Source: Gerris lacustris (lineage: Eukaryota; Arthropoda; Insecta; Hemiptera; Gerridae). Taken from it: a DNA stretch of 64,000 bases. The stretch is taken from positions 31,088,187 through 31,152,186 of the forward strand of contig OX578284.1 of the NCBI GenBank assembly GCA_951217055.1. Reading direction: 5' to 3'. The notes under the pieces are model-generated. The model was not told the origin of the DNA. It saw nothing but the letters and a program-made list of their open reading frames with translations, and did no database searches. A program made the translations under genes and the position numbers. Shown piece after piece: positions 9,808 through 22,017 of this stretch. Positions within the stretch are counted from its first letter, which is position 1, and every line of letters starts with the position of its first letter.

Positions 9808-9997
9808 GACGCTAGAGGGATTATACAGTTTGACTCTTCACAGCAACCCGGTAGATCAAAGAAAGTCCTACAAGAGCAAAATCATCAATTCTCTACCTAA
9901 ATTGAAATCACTTGATTCAGTCAACATCACAGCAGCCGACCGAAAACAACTTTCAGAGAGAACAAGGCAACCGTTTTCTACTAGGTTTAAAAATTAA
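9808..9997 (+). CDS. LRRC51-like protein, last coding exon
   Basis: After the acceptor TTTCAG the exon completes a Lys codon split by the intron. It encodes 'TLEGLYSLTLHSNPVDQRK', the last leucine-rich repeat plus its cap, then a basic tail ending at TAA (9995-9997). The cap keeps the LRRC51 pattern: a conserved Asn-Pro, a Tyr, then a Leu-Pro-(x)-Leu segment and a 'TAADRK'-like motif, comparable to the vertebrate 'TKADR'. The tail is about the same length as in vertebrate LRRC51. Both exons are free of stops and splice in frame, so the gene is probably functional. Confidence 0.85.
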
Positions 9998-10682
9998 TTT
10001 CATCTCAAAAAAAAAAATTCTAGATAGACCAAGTATAGATCTTCGCTGATACATCGATGCTTAAACATTATCTAGAAAATTGATAACTATATTAATTTGA
10101 TATTGATATTAAAATCTTCGAGGAATAAGATCAACGATAAAAGTTGCTATACGTATATAATAAGGGCCAAAGAAATTTTAGAGAATTATTATAATATTAT
10201 CAGATATTAGAAGTGTCATTAATTTGCTTACAGCTGGTAGTATGCAAGCCCTATAAAAGGCTACTATTTGAGTAAGAGAAGTGTTATTAGATTGGTAGGG
10301 TAGAAGAAAAAAATAATAAATAAAGAGGGAAAACCAGATAAAAAAAACATTCATTATTAACCTAAGAAGTGCTCTTCTGGACCAGTTTCAGTTGAACGCA
10401 TCAGTGAAATAATAGAAATTCAAGAGCTTAAGTGAACTCTTATGTTGTATAAATCTCTTATGTTGTGTAGGTATTAATAAGTATCTTTAATTAGCATACA
10501 AGACGACTCTAATGACTGCAGAAAATTAAAAAAATGAATACCTTAAGCAAGCAAGTTTTAAATGTTAATATATGATCAAGTAAATATTTATGTGTTTCTC
10601 TCAATTTGAACCGGGGACTTACCTTTGACTTAAGCTTTGTCCTTTATGTTAACATTACGCATCATGTGTCATTGATTATTAA
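9998..10682 (+). other. LRRC51 3' UTR and downstream sequence
   Basis: AT-rich, without coding frames. A canonical poly(A) signal AATAAA occurs near 10315-10320 in 'aataataaataaag', which would give a 3' UTR of about 330 bp. Which signal is used is unknown. Confidence 0.4.
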
Positions 10683-11308
10683 AGCCCGACTGACTCTAAG
10701 GTTTCCGGAATCCGATTCGCGAATGAAGGTACAAATTGAACATAGAGGCAAGAGGCGCAGACTACGATTCTGGTAGATGAATCGCGTGAGATCCTCAATC
10801 CAGCAGCTAGGGATGGTCCATCTCCTCGAGTCTTTTAAGAATCAAGCGGCTGATGCTACATTCTGTAATAAGGGCTCATGGCTCATTCAAACTATAGATT
10901 CAAAATCATTCCCTTCTTACCCACCCTATTCGGTATTATATACTTTAAATAAAATATAATAATAACTGTGATATTATAAATTATTATGTAGTAAAAACAG
11001 CAGCAGCTCCTCAAAAATGATGATGTCATCTGAAAGTAATTGGAAATCTTAGTGGAGTCATTCATAAGCTATTTGTACAGTAAAGTTACATATAGCCTTT
11101 TCTCTACGATCTTGATTAATGGGAAGCTCCCACAGTTTTCTGAAACAATTCTTAGCTTTCCTAGCCAAATACCAGACGGCTAAAACTTGTCTCGTCCATT
11201 TTTAAACAGAAATAAGTCACAGAGCAATTAAATCTTGAAACTTTTTTGAGTCTCATAGACGAATAGCATTCACGAATCGGATTCCGGAATCTTAGTGTCA
11301 ATAGGGCC
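10683..11308. mobile_element. Harbinger-like MITE
   Basis: The ends are imperfect inverted repeats of about 43 bp; both include 'ttccggaatccgattcg' in the appropriate orientation. The outermost bases are AGCCC and GGGCC, and TAA lies directly outside both (10680-10682 and 11309-11311), as for PIF/Harbinger elements. It is 626 bp with no transposase. An open frame at 10777-10959 has no recognisable product. Confidence 0.8.
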
Positions 11309-11311
11309 TAA

Positions 11312-11910
11312 AAGTACAACAGTTTTCATGTACCTAAGGATCAAATTTTTTTATGTAGAGAACATGTTAAAAAGCTCTATTATGTGGGCTCGGCAATTCG
11401 ATTTCCGCTGCTTGTAGAGGCTTCCTTCTCATTTATCTCCTAACTCACCCTTTGCCTTTTCTTTTTTCCTTTCACGAGTGGATCTTGCTTCCCACACCAT
11501 TTACGACACTACCAGGTATCCTAAAATAATTAATTCACATTGAGGGCAGCAAAAAAGGCCCACTGGTAGACCTAATTACTTGGCAACCCCTCCCTATCTT
11601 TACTAAAGGTACAAAATACCCAAATATTTGGGTCAGACTTCAATCGTTGTACAAATAATTTCGGCCTGCACTCTTTCTTATCATAGTTCCATCAAGGGTT
11701 TAATTTTACTCCTACTTAATACGTATAAATAAAAGTTTTTAATCCATAATCATTTTTAATAAGAATTCTGATGCACAAAATGTAAAATTATTTTAAATAA
11801 ACTTTGAGTATTAGGATACAATAAAAAATATACAATTTCCATTCTTTTGGTTTTGCAATAAAGTTTTATAGTAAAAAGCTAAGCTACGCTAGTAAACACG
11901 TTGTGCAATA
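11312..11910. other. Intergenic sequence, nothing recognised
   Basis: AT-rich unique-looking sequence without convincing frames or repeats. Confidence 0.45.
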
Positions 11911-11946
11911 TATAGGCATTGACTCGGGCTCGAGTCAATGCCTATA
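11911..11946. repeat. Perfect 16-bp inverted repeat, 4-nt loop
   Basis: TATAGGCATTGACTCG is followed by GGCT and then its exact complement in reverse. A weaker inverted pair, AGACCG...CGGTCT, follows at 11959-11986. The pair may mark the end region of a DNA transposon whose coding scrap lies at 12036-12125. Confidence 0.8.
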
Positions 11947-12035
11947 AACTGTTTGCTGAGACCGTATTGTATATTGTCTCGGTCTAGCGTCCACACCTAA
12001 ATTTGTTTTAGTCAAGACATTATCGCTTCTTCATC

Positions 12036-12125
12036 ATGGCCGACATTGTTACATGTGGTATGAGTGCTTGCATGGCCCTCATTTTATTCGAAGAAGCACG
12101 AAAACGTAAACGTTGGCGAAATTAG
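12036..12125 (+). pseudogene. Short open frame, possible Harbinger-type transposase N-terminus
   Basis: An ATG frame of 29 codons encodes a small hydrophobic stretch followed by 'EEARKRKRW', then a stop; a shifted frame just downstream (about 12140-12190) encodes 'RKKPWVSRI'. Acidic-then-basic 'EExRKRKRW' segments followed by an 'RKxxWV' segment occur near the N-terminus of PIF/Harbinger transposases, and two Harbinger-like elements lie nearby. The match is short, so this is only a suggestion. Confidence 0.25.
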
Positions 12126-12199
12126 CTTCGGGCATTATTTATCACAGATATTATGACAGGAAGAAGCCATGGGTGTCCAGAATTTCAATCGACTGACGA

Positions 12200-15100
12200 T
12201 TGAGCATGATAAAGCTCAAATAGTGAGGACTTAAAATCTGCCCTTCTTGTATCTAAAAAAAATGTGTTTAAAACCGGCGCTTTTTCTGGTACAAATGGTG
12301 GATATTCCAAGCTATAAGAACTGGATAATTGAAATCTGACATCTTAGTCTTGGTGAATTTATAAATTTTTGATATTAATACAAGATGTTGATTGTTTTAT
12401 TTGATTTTTTCTATTTTAGAAGCGTTATGTTAAACTCTGAAAATGGAGGTATATTACAGCTTTTCTTACAGATATTGATATTTTTATTTTTAAGATCAGA
12501 ACAGTTATCGTCGTTCGGTGAGCTATTTTCGTGAGATGAAAAGTGATTGAAGCCATTTAACTACTGACAGAACAAAATTACAAAATCAAAAATTGAAACC
12601 TTTTGGTAATTTATTATTTTTCCTTAGTTATTTATAAATTGAAAATTAACTTTTATTGCTAGTAAGTAATATGCTTAAGTTAATCAAATCTATAAATAAT
12701 TTGTTTCATTCCGATACGTTATTTCTTAATTTTTTAATTGGAAAGTAATTCCGAAATTTTCAAGGTTTCATTGTTATAATTTTAACATTGTTACACATAT
12801 TAAAAAAAAACCAACAATAATGAATGATCCATTTGTTTTATAATAATATAAATAATATATTTATTTAATATATTTTATTAATTTTAATAATATATTTATA
12901 GGAGAATTGTTGGGTTTAATACTAAAGAGTTGATTGGATTTAGTTAAGCATATTATACAGTACATAAAGTTAATATTCTTTATGGTGAAGGGTAAAAATA
13001 AATCTAGAATTAACCAATTTTTTTCATATTATAATTAATAATTTATTTTGAATTTTGAAAGAGATTTGGTTTAGATATTATCAGGAGAAAGTTAATGGCT
13101 ATTTTTAAAACTGTGTGCAGAATATACATAATTATTTAATAGGTATCTGTTTGGTTAATGTTACTATCAATGTTTAACTGTTCATATTAATTAATTAGTT
13201 GAACAGATAGGTCTTCATAATCTTAGTCTCATTTTGCGTCCTCAGATGGAGTATATCTGATTCTTTTTAGAAAAAAATAGATTACTGATATAAGTTTTAA
13301 TATGACGGCTAAATAAATTCAAAATATTCCTTTTCAATGTGAAGCTCAATGTAGAGGTACAATTCTTTTGCACTAAAACCATTTTGAAGGTTGGTTAATA
13401 GAAAGAAAGTAAGCCATGGTAGGGGGTATTTTATTTTGGGTCCATAGGCAAAAACAAGGACTACCCTTATACATTCCTGCGCTTGTCAGTTTCTCTGGTA
13501 ACGCACCTAATCTCCAATAGTGACCGACACAAAAATTTAAAACCTTGTGTTATGTTATGTGTAATAAACCTAGTTATAGGGACAATTATAGGGAAGAAAA
13601 ATCATCCCTCAAAAACTAGGGGTTGATATTTTATTTTTAACAGAAATGTATTACGTAAGGTGTTAATATAAGTGGAGGATGCCCTATATTTGGTTTCAAT
13701 TCTGTAAAAATTAATCTTTGCGCCATTTGTGCTTAAAAATTGCGTTTTTCATGTCCCCTCCCCCTCTATTTATTTTAACATCAATATAAGAAAATATTAT
13801 AGTTAGAGTTTGTCAACGAACAATATACGGTTTTCAAGGAATTGATTCATGCGTCTCATATTGTGTGAGAAAATAGTGTTTTCACCTCCAAATCTTAAAA
13901 ATGTATTATCTTAGGAATGGATTGGGCTAGAAACTGGAGAGTAGTTTCATTGCGTTTGGACAATAATAATTCATATAATTTTCGCTTTGTGTCATTATAA
14001 TATTTGGTTCAAAAGTTATAGGTAAAACAAATTTTTAAATAGCTGCCATCTTAATACAGCTGGGTCAATTATGATGTGACCCTTTGCGTGAGCTAAAAGC
14101 ACATACTTGGCCAATTTATTTTCCTTGCCTGGAGGTTTGAACCTAAGTCTAAACCCGAAGTCATAAACCAAATTTGTGGCTTAGTTATTACCGAGATAAA
14201 ATTTATAGCAATATTTACGTCAAAATTTGATATTATACGAGTACATTTGATCGAATTTTAAATAAAATTACTAATTTAAGTAACTGCACTAAAAACTTCT
14301 TATGAATCCGATCAATGATTTGAAAGTGAGCCAAAATTATGTCTGTTTGTAGATGGCATATTCGATGGCATTTAACTGCTATGATGAAAAACCATTGCTA
14401 TCCTTTGTGACCATAGATTAATCGTTGATAGGTTTGTCAAAGTATTTTCTGATATAAAATTGATGGCTGGGCAATGTTTGCCTGTATTATTACAAACCAC
14501 TTTACGATCTGACTAATAGAGTAGACGTAAGCGAGACAAAGTTAAAATTAAGTTGATGGCTCTATAATTCACCCTTAACTATTTGTATCACTGCTACATT
14601 AGGTTATTAGAATTTAAAAATTAAGAACTTAAGAAAATCATTCAAATTAAAATATTATACTTTTAAATTATCACATTTTCAACAACTTCCCAAGATAAGT
14701 TTCCAAGTACTTGCATTGCTAGAGTTTAGAGTTATCATGTCTTAATAGTCTCGTCAACATAGGCGGCTCTAGAACAATATATTTGGGGGGGGGGGGGGGG
14801 GGTAACACTACTAGGGGCGGGTATACATCCAAGGAAGCGGGGGGTCCGGGGGTCCTCCCTCGGACTTATGTGTGACTTATGTTATTACAACAGTTATTAT
14901 TAGTTATAACAATCGGCGTGCTCCTGCTTCTGCTTCTGAAAAGTTACAACTGACAGGACGACCGAAATATGTACACGTCAAACCGGGTACACAAGATAAA
15001 CACACTCAGTAATCCGCTTGAAGGCCTCCTGCTTGAGAATGGGTATGATCCGGGAGCCTGAACAGTCATAACTAGCCTTCAGTCTAAACTGACAGATAGT

Positions 15101-16080
15101 GTGTATTCAGCTTGATGGAATATCTTATGAAAATTACCGGCTTCAATTTACTCTAACAATACTTTTCCAACATGCAATATTTCTTAGTGAGCAAAATATA
15201 TTTTTTACCCAAAACGTATTTGAATTTAAATCATTACACGTTGCTATAGGTATCATTAGATCTTGGTTAGAAATTACCAGATATAAAAATCATTTACGGA
15301 AATGAAGTATGCTTTATCCTCTTGCTCAAGCATCCTAGAATTGATCGTAGGATAGGAATGAGGAACGACCAAAAAATTGAAACAATAATTAATAGTTTAT
15401 ACAGTTTATGTAATATTTATATTTTATAATGTTATTTCAATTAAAGAGATGCTTTTATAACAATAAAGTTACCCTTAAACATATTATATAAAAATAGTTG
15501 TTAACTCATTAATTCTTATATTATTTTGTTTATTTTATGTAAACATTATATAAATAATTTTATTTACTTTTTATGTGTATTTAAATGTAGGAATAAAATA
15601 AAAATATTGTTAGTACTTGTGACTACTTTATTTAATTTTTTTTAACAATATTATTATGTATTAGTGTAAAGGAGTTTTAGTCTAAAGTTAATAATAAAAT
15701 AAGGGTTAGAAAAATCTTTAAAAGGTTGGGAAAATTTAAAAAAAGTTTTTTGAGTTGTTTACAAAAAAAGGGTAAATTCCTTTTTATAGTCGTTTTATTT
15801 TAATCAGAATGTAATAAAGTAGAAGGTTTAAGATATCCTAAATAAGCGATTATCTGGTGGTCTGATATTCAACAAAAAACCCTAGGCAGTTGTTACATTT
15901 TGTGAAAAATGAAGGAAATTTAGTTTTTATTAAATTTCGAACCTCCAATATCTTGATTTTTGACCTTTATTTTTTTACATTCAATTTTTCTCATTGCATT
16001 GAGAGGAAGTGTCGGCTTTTTCATGTTCAGGATGCCACTATTTGTGGGAAAGAGGTAAAATTGAGCATATCACGTTTTTA
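12200..16080. other. Long AT-rich stretch, mostly featureless
   Basis: No gene was recognised. An 18-base G run lies at 14785-14802 with further G clusters to 14850, a possible G-quadruplex site. Sequence at 13900-14550 reads like old repeat debris but no second copy was found in the window. See 15099-15470 for a weak coding-like segment. Confidence 0.4.
15099..15470 (+). pseudogene. Coding-like segment, unknown
   Basis: An open frame of 68 codons (15099-15305) is followed, after a shift of reading frame at the stop, by another 42 open codons to about 15430, giving one continuous protein-like stretch with ordinary residue composition. No family was recognised. In DNA this AT-rich, open runs of this size also arise by chance, so confidence is low. 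Confidence 0.2.
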
Positions 16081-16082
16081 CC

Positions 16083-16186
16083 ACCAGCTAACCACCTGCA
16101 AGCACTTTTAACCACCTCTAACCACTTCTAACCACCTCTTCTTTCATAAGGATGGTGGTTAGAGGGGGTTAGCTGGTGGTGATTAC
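16083..16186. repeat. AACCACC palindromic minisatellite, small copy
   Basis: Several AACCACCT/AACCACTT units on the left are followed by GGTGGTTAG/GGTTAG units on the right; the outermost 'accaccagctaacc' and 'ggttagctggtggt' are exact inverted copies. It is the same motif as the large array at 46697-47921. Confidence 0.8.
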
Positions 16187-16519
16187 CTACGGGAGGGGGC
16201 TTAATTAACAAGTACCTAAATTTATTATAACTTGTTTTCTGATTATATTTATTTATCTAATGAACATGTTCTTTTTTTTGTTCAGAGAAAAATAATAAAA
16301 ATAAGATATTTCTACAAGATGCTGTTTATTAAGTGATCAGGCAATCAAGTAAGTGTTTTTAAGTTTATTTTATAAATAAGTTCATTGAATATGATGAAGA
16401 AGGTCAAATTTTTATCAGTTTTATTATAATTTGCAATACTGATGATGTAATGATTGAATATTAAGTGGCAAAAGGGCGTGAATTTATATTCTCTACATTA
16501 CGATGAAATTTGTTAACTT

Positions 16520-17901
16520 TTTACTTTTCCTCACTACTAATAGTAGGAAAAGTATTGTTTTCACCAAAAAATTTTTTTTCGAGATTTCAACGCAATTATC
16601 CGTTTTAGATGTTTTTAAGACCTCTTGAGTGGTTTTCAGCATGACGTATGTATGTGTGTTATCATCATAGCGCCCAAGGTATTAACCTAGAGAGTTGAAA
16701 CTTGGCCGAAAAATCAGTCCTAACCTCTACTTGTGCCGCCTGGAAAATCAACTTTTTACGCCATCTTGAACCCAGTTTGCTGAGTCAGCAAATATTTAAA
16801 AAATCGTAATAAATCGAAAATGGTCCTGATCGAGTTGAAATTTGGCTTGAATGTACCTCTCTGTATGACAAGCAAGCCCACTAAATTTCATTTTGATTTT
16901 GGCCGCCATTTTGAAGTTATAAATTTTTGAATTTTTAAACTTTGACGGTTAATAATTCTGAAAGTATAAATAGGTTTTTGACATATAGCATATCGTTGGA
17001 ACCGGAAAAAATTAAGGAACAAATATAAAAAAAAGAAACCGATGAAATTCCATTAATTAGTTTAAAAGTTATAAGCGAATATAATTATTTATTAGTGCAA
17101 TAATTTTGATGTCGTCAAAGTTTGTTTGCATCTGTCAAAATACCGCCAAACTTCAAATAATTAAATAAAATATAGGTATTAAATAATTTGAAGATAAAAA
17201 GAACTTTTTATATACTACTTAGTGAAAAAAAATAGTTCCGAATTTATTTACTTCACATAAATGACAACCATCTAGAGAACTGATCTTAAGCCTATAAAAG
17301 GACAAATCTTTGTACAACGGATCTCCCCAACACCAAATCTAAACCGTGCCATCGATATATTTGCAATAATATAAATAATATAATCGATATTTCCTTTTTT
17401 GCTGTCATTCAATGATTATCTATCACAAATTTGAGACCCGTCAAAATGAAGATTGCGTAAATATGGGATACGGCAAAACAAATAAAATAACTTGCGGATT
17501 TTTTCCGAACTAACTTTCCGTACAGCAAAATTTGCTGAAAACCAATTAAATTCTGCTGAAAGATGGCTAAAAGTATTAAATTAATGCATTGTCATCGTGT
17601 TCTGAGCTATGGTAAAAGTTTCAACTGTCTAGCTATTCGGGAAGTTAGTTAGAAATCGATTGCCAGATTTGTACCGGACAAACAAACAAACAAACAAACA
17701 AGATAGCAAGCTAATAAAAACGTAGTAAAATAAGGTTTTTTTAAGAATCATAATAAATCAGTTAGTTCAGAACGGTCACCCATCCAAGTACTTACCACGT
17801 CCAATGCTGCAACCTCCTGCTGTGAAGCAGCAGGAGAGGTGAGAGGCCACTTTAGTGGCCTCTGAAGTGAGGAAAAGTTCCGAGGTACCCCGTACCCGAT
17901 T
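16520..17901 (-). mobile_element. Repeat family B (5S-headed SINE-like element), minus-strand copy with extra 0.5 kb
   Basis: 16520-17190 and 17735-17901 match 57285-58121 in inverted orientation. The 3' end is the hairpin at 16523-16553 (ACTTTTCCT ... AGGAAAAGT). The 5' head (about 17767-17812 on the minus strand) carries 5S rRNA-type internal promoter sequence, including 'agtacttggatgggtgacc' (one base differs). About 545 bp (17190-17735), absent from the other copy, sit between body and head; they include a CAAA run at 17683-17702. No protein is encoded. Confidence 0.8.
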
Positions 17902-18756
17902 TTTTTTTTTACTGAAAAAGACATTTAATTAAAGGAGAGATTGGATGTATGTTAATTCAGTTATTTTCTACTTGGAATCCTCTTAATTTTCTTTAAGTTT
18001 GAAACAAGCTTATGAGAATGACGATGAACAAGTTTATGAGGAAGTTTATGAGAATATTATTTTATAAAACTTCATGCATTAATTTTTTTGCATTATAAAA
18101 GTGAAGAAGATACTCTTTTTTTTAAAAAGATAAAAGTGTAAATTTGGCCACTTGTTTTAAGTGGGCAACAAACCGAAGCTTCACCCTGGTTTTCAAGTAA
18201 TAAAGTAGATTTTCTCCCGGATTTTTTTCTTTACACAAACATATAATTGACTTTTAAAAGGAAGAGTTTTCACTTTTATCTAGATTGACATTTCTCATTT
18301 TCAAACAAACCGATTTTTTAAAGTAGTTTAGATGATGACTTTGGTATCAAATTAATGCTATATTTAAGCGGTTTTGTTTAAAAATATTTTTTACGAAAAA
18401 TAATATATGAAAGGTTATTTATCATAATGAAAATGTAGTAAATTTTGCGTCTATATAATAAAATTGAAAGTGCGATTTCCAGGGTCATTTATTCTTACAA
18501 ATGTGATAATAAGGTAGTTTCTACAAGTTTTTTAAAAGCTTTGAAATATACATTATACATTATGTACTGAAGAAAAAAAAATTAATTGATTAGCTTTTTC
18601 ATTCAAAGGGCTGAATGATAGGCAGAAGACGTCAGAAATATGTATACTAAATCTTTGTGCTAAACTTGGAAATTTTCCACTGAACAAAAAAGTTCTTGTC
18701 CCGTAGACTCGCAAATCCTTGGTTTTAGAGATAGACCTTTTTTATCATTCTCCTAT
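17902..18756. other. AT-rich stretch, nothing recognised
   Basis: No coding frames or repeats were identified. Confidence 0.45.
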
Positions 18757-20683
18757 TAGTCCAGTCAAAATATACATAAAAAATAGCTAAATTCGCAAAG
18801 CGTAATGTAGTTCTGATTTTTTTATATGTTGTTCGGACTAGTTAGGGTAGTGTGATCTTAAGTTTGCAGCTGCGAAAAACCTGTGCTAGCTGCGTAATAG
18901 CTGAAAAACTGAAAAATTTTCGTACTTGTTTTATTTTTAGCCATATTACTCGTAAACTATGACTTCGTCGATGTTAGGAGTTATTTCTATTTTTAAAGTA
19001 CAGTAAATTTGCAGCAGCATAAGCTAAATTGGAGCTCTGTACGACCAATAGGTTCCGAGATATGGCACTTCGAAAATAGGCAATGTTTCTTAAAAAATGG
19101 AAATTTTATGTATTTCTCTCGTTTCGGGCCAAATATCGGCATAAAGCAGCCCACCTACGAGAAAAATCACAAAGAATAAAGTTATAGTAAATTAAATTTG
19201 CTTTCTCTTAAGTACAAAACGAAGTCTGTAGGCCCAGTAGTTCAGGTGCAATCGTAAAAATCACAAAAATAGAATATTGGATTTTTGAAGAAATTATCCT
19301 AAACACTGCTACAAGTTATGGGCATTCGACGAAAGAAAAATTTCATAGATTCATATGTAAAACGGTGGAGAAGAATTATAATAATTATGTACATTTATTA
19401 TCACAAATCGTAGAAGTCAATCATCGACGCTTAATGTGTTTTATTTCGAGGGTCTTGGTAGATAACGGTCGTTTCCGGGACTGATGGAAGTTGCTGTGGT
19501 ATTTTGGTCTTCTGGCTAAGAAGTGCAAAAGTGGCTAGGGGTGGAGAGGGATGCCACAGATTGGGGTTGGACGCAATGTTCCCTTGGTTTAATTCCAATA
19601 ACATCATTATGTAAACCAGCGCCAGCAATCCTTTTCAAATCGCTCTCATGTAAGTGCAAGAAGGGATGCAGGGGAGCATGCACTTGCCGGTGTCGTCGCC
19701 CTTCAGACGATATTCTTCCTTCGAGACGATCAACCCGAAACCCACAAAATACCTCATCAACTTCCTTCAGTCCCTGAATAGACCATCATCTACCAGGACC
19801 CTCGAAAAAAACAAAGCATTAAGCGTCAATGATTGATCTCTACGTTTTTTTTATAATAAATGTACATAAATATATATACAATTATTCTTTTCCACCTTTG
19901 ATGATTTTTTGAAATTTTTTATTCCTCGAATGCCCGAAACTTGTTATTAGAAGTGGTTTAGGTTTTTTACTTAAAAATACAAATTTGTTTTTTTGTTTTT
20001 TTTTTACACTTGCAACAGAACTATTTCGTCTACAGGCTTTATTTTGTGCTTGCCTAAAAGCCAATTAAATTTACTACAACTTCATTTCTAATGACTTTTC
20101 TCGTAGGGGAGATGTTTTATGCCGATATTCGCACCGAAACGAAAGCAATAAATAAATTTTCCATTTTTTGGAAAACACTGCCAATTTTTGAAGTATCATA
20201 TCTCGATAACTATTGGACGCACAGAGTTGTCATTGGTCGTAAAAAGAAGCAAATTATATTTACTACAACTTCATTCCTTATAACTTTTCTCGTAGCTTAA
20301 CAGTTTTACGCCGATATTCACGCCGAAACGAGAGAATTACTTAAAATTTCCATTTTTTGACAAAAATTTCCGATTTTTAAATTGCCATATCTCGGAGCTT
20401 ATTGGTCGTACAGAGCTCTGGTTGAGCTTATGCTGATGCAAATTTACTGTACTAAAAAATAGTAATTACAACTAACATCCAACAACGCATAGTTTACGAG
20501 GTATATAGCAACAACTGAAAAAAGTCCAAATATTTTTCAGTTTTTCAGCTATTACGCAGCTAGCACAGGTTTTTCGCAGCTGCAAACTTAGGATCACACT
20601 ACCCTAACTGGTCCGAACAACATATAAAAAAATCAGAACTACATCACGCTTTGCGAATTTAATGTCTAATTTGACTGGACTAT
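18757..20683. mobile_element. Long-arm foldback transposon with cysteine-rich coding remnant
   Basis: The outer arms, about 18757-19200 and 20250-20683, are inverted copies of one another (shared examples: 'tagtccagtcaaa' at the tips, 'ttcgcagctgcaaactta', 'gtgctagctgcgtaatagc' in the matching orientation). Sub-terminal blocks are duplicated in tandem on the right side (about 20065-20245 and 20255-20425), each with 'gccgatattc' and 'atatctcg'. The 19.4-19.85 kb centre is less AT-rich and encodes a decayed cysteine-rich domain. No transposase was recognised. Confidence 0.75.
19505..19780 (+). pseudogene. Decayed cysteine-rich domain of a multicopy arthropod protein
   Basis: The frame encodes 'EVQKWLGVERDATDWGW', a Pro-Ala-Pro segment, and then 'CKCKKGCRGACTCRCR'. 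The order (VQ-W-LG, a D/E-x-T-(D/E)WGW box, a proline-rich linker, a C-x-C-x(3)-C-x(3)-C-x-C cluster) is one I recall from many uncharacterised, repeat-like insect proteins. A stop just upstream (near 19517-19519) and a missing N-terminus show it is a remnant. It lies exactly at the centre of the foldback, so it probably belongs to the element. Zinc binding by the cysteines is plausible but inferred. Confidence 0.55.
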
Positions 20684-21100
20684 ATAGTGATGCCAAAACG
20701 ACTTGTTCCAACAAAGAATTTCACGAAATAAGCATTATAGAAATATTAATTCTGTATCGAATGAGCCCTTACCCTACTCTGAACGATAAAAATTACCTGT
20801 AGTAATGTACACACCTCTCTCACCTTTTACAAAAATTAGATTATGAAGGGAAACAACATTTCAAAATCATCTGGAGGAGGTAATTTTATCTTACCGAGCA
20901 GACTCAGTGTGCACTTTATACATAATTTATTTCTCCACAACGTTCATTTTGAAGTATTCTTTATTAGAATGAGCCGTTTTAGCGTTTAATAAAAAAATGT
21001 GTTTATTTTTTACATGTTTTTAGGCTCTAGCTCGAAAACCAAGCATTTGCGAACCTATATGTTCAGAAGCCAATTCCCAATAAATATCAAAATTTGCCAC
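20684..21100. other. Intergenic sequence, nothing recognised
   Basis: No features were seen. Confidence 0.4.
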
Positions 21101-21362
21101 ACATTTTCTGGGACACCCTTTATATACTATCCTTGAGATATTAGTAGCTACTAATATAATAATAGTAGACACTAATATAATATTAGTAGCTACTAATAAA
21201 CAAATTTTCTGGGACACCCTGTATTTACTACCCTTCAGATATTAGAAGCTACTAATAATAAAAAATTCTAGGACCCCCTTTATATACTGTCCTTCAGATA
21301 TTAGTAGCTACTAATATAACATCAGTAGCAACTAATACACAAAGTTTCTGGGACACTCTGAG
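21101..21362. repeat. Short tandem array with ATTAGTAGCTACTAAT palindromes
   Basis: Four 'tctgggacaccc'-like units (near 21107, 21208, 21268 and 21346) separated by 60-100 bp. Between them are several copies of the perfect palindrome ATTAGTAGCTACTAAT or close variants. The 'gggacaccctgtat' edge (read on the other strand, 'acagggtgtccc') resembles a common end of insect DNA transposons; 28288 has a similar 'acagggtgtacc'. Confidence 0.75.
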
Positions 21363-21915
21363 TCTGTATACGATGGAGCAAAGTCTAGTATGCTTATGCT
21401 TATAAGTTATAACTACTCTTAGTAGGTACGTATGTTCATCAATTTATTTCGTATATTATACGAAAAAAGCACGAGCACTTAATGAACTATTATTAATAAA
21501 ATTGATTAATAAATAATATAATCAAGTTTTTTTTTTTGTTTTTTTTTAAACATCCTTTCACTTTTTAAAAAGCTTCGACTAAAGTACAAAATTAAAAAAG
21601 TTTAATTTGAAACACTCCTACTTTTTGTTTATTTAATTAACGTACGCAAATTTTTTAGATACATGCAAAGAATTTAATGAAAAAAAAGAACAAAAACGCA
21701 TATTAATTAAAAAGATAAAACTTCAATAAAAAAGGATGTACAATGATGAAAAGGTTTTTCGTCTATATTATTCGTAAATGTAAAACCTTTAATTTAAAGT
21801 CCAATATTTATCGCGTATTGTTTCTCATTAATATATCGTATTATTTGTTAGGCATTATTAAAGAATTTAAGCAAAATTTAAATATTACAAAATGGGGTAA
21901 TTATTAATTTGAAAA

Positions 21916-22017
<102 letters not shown>

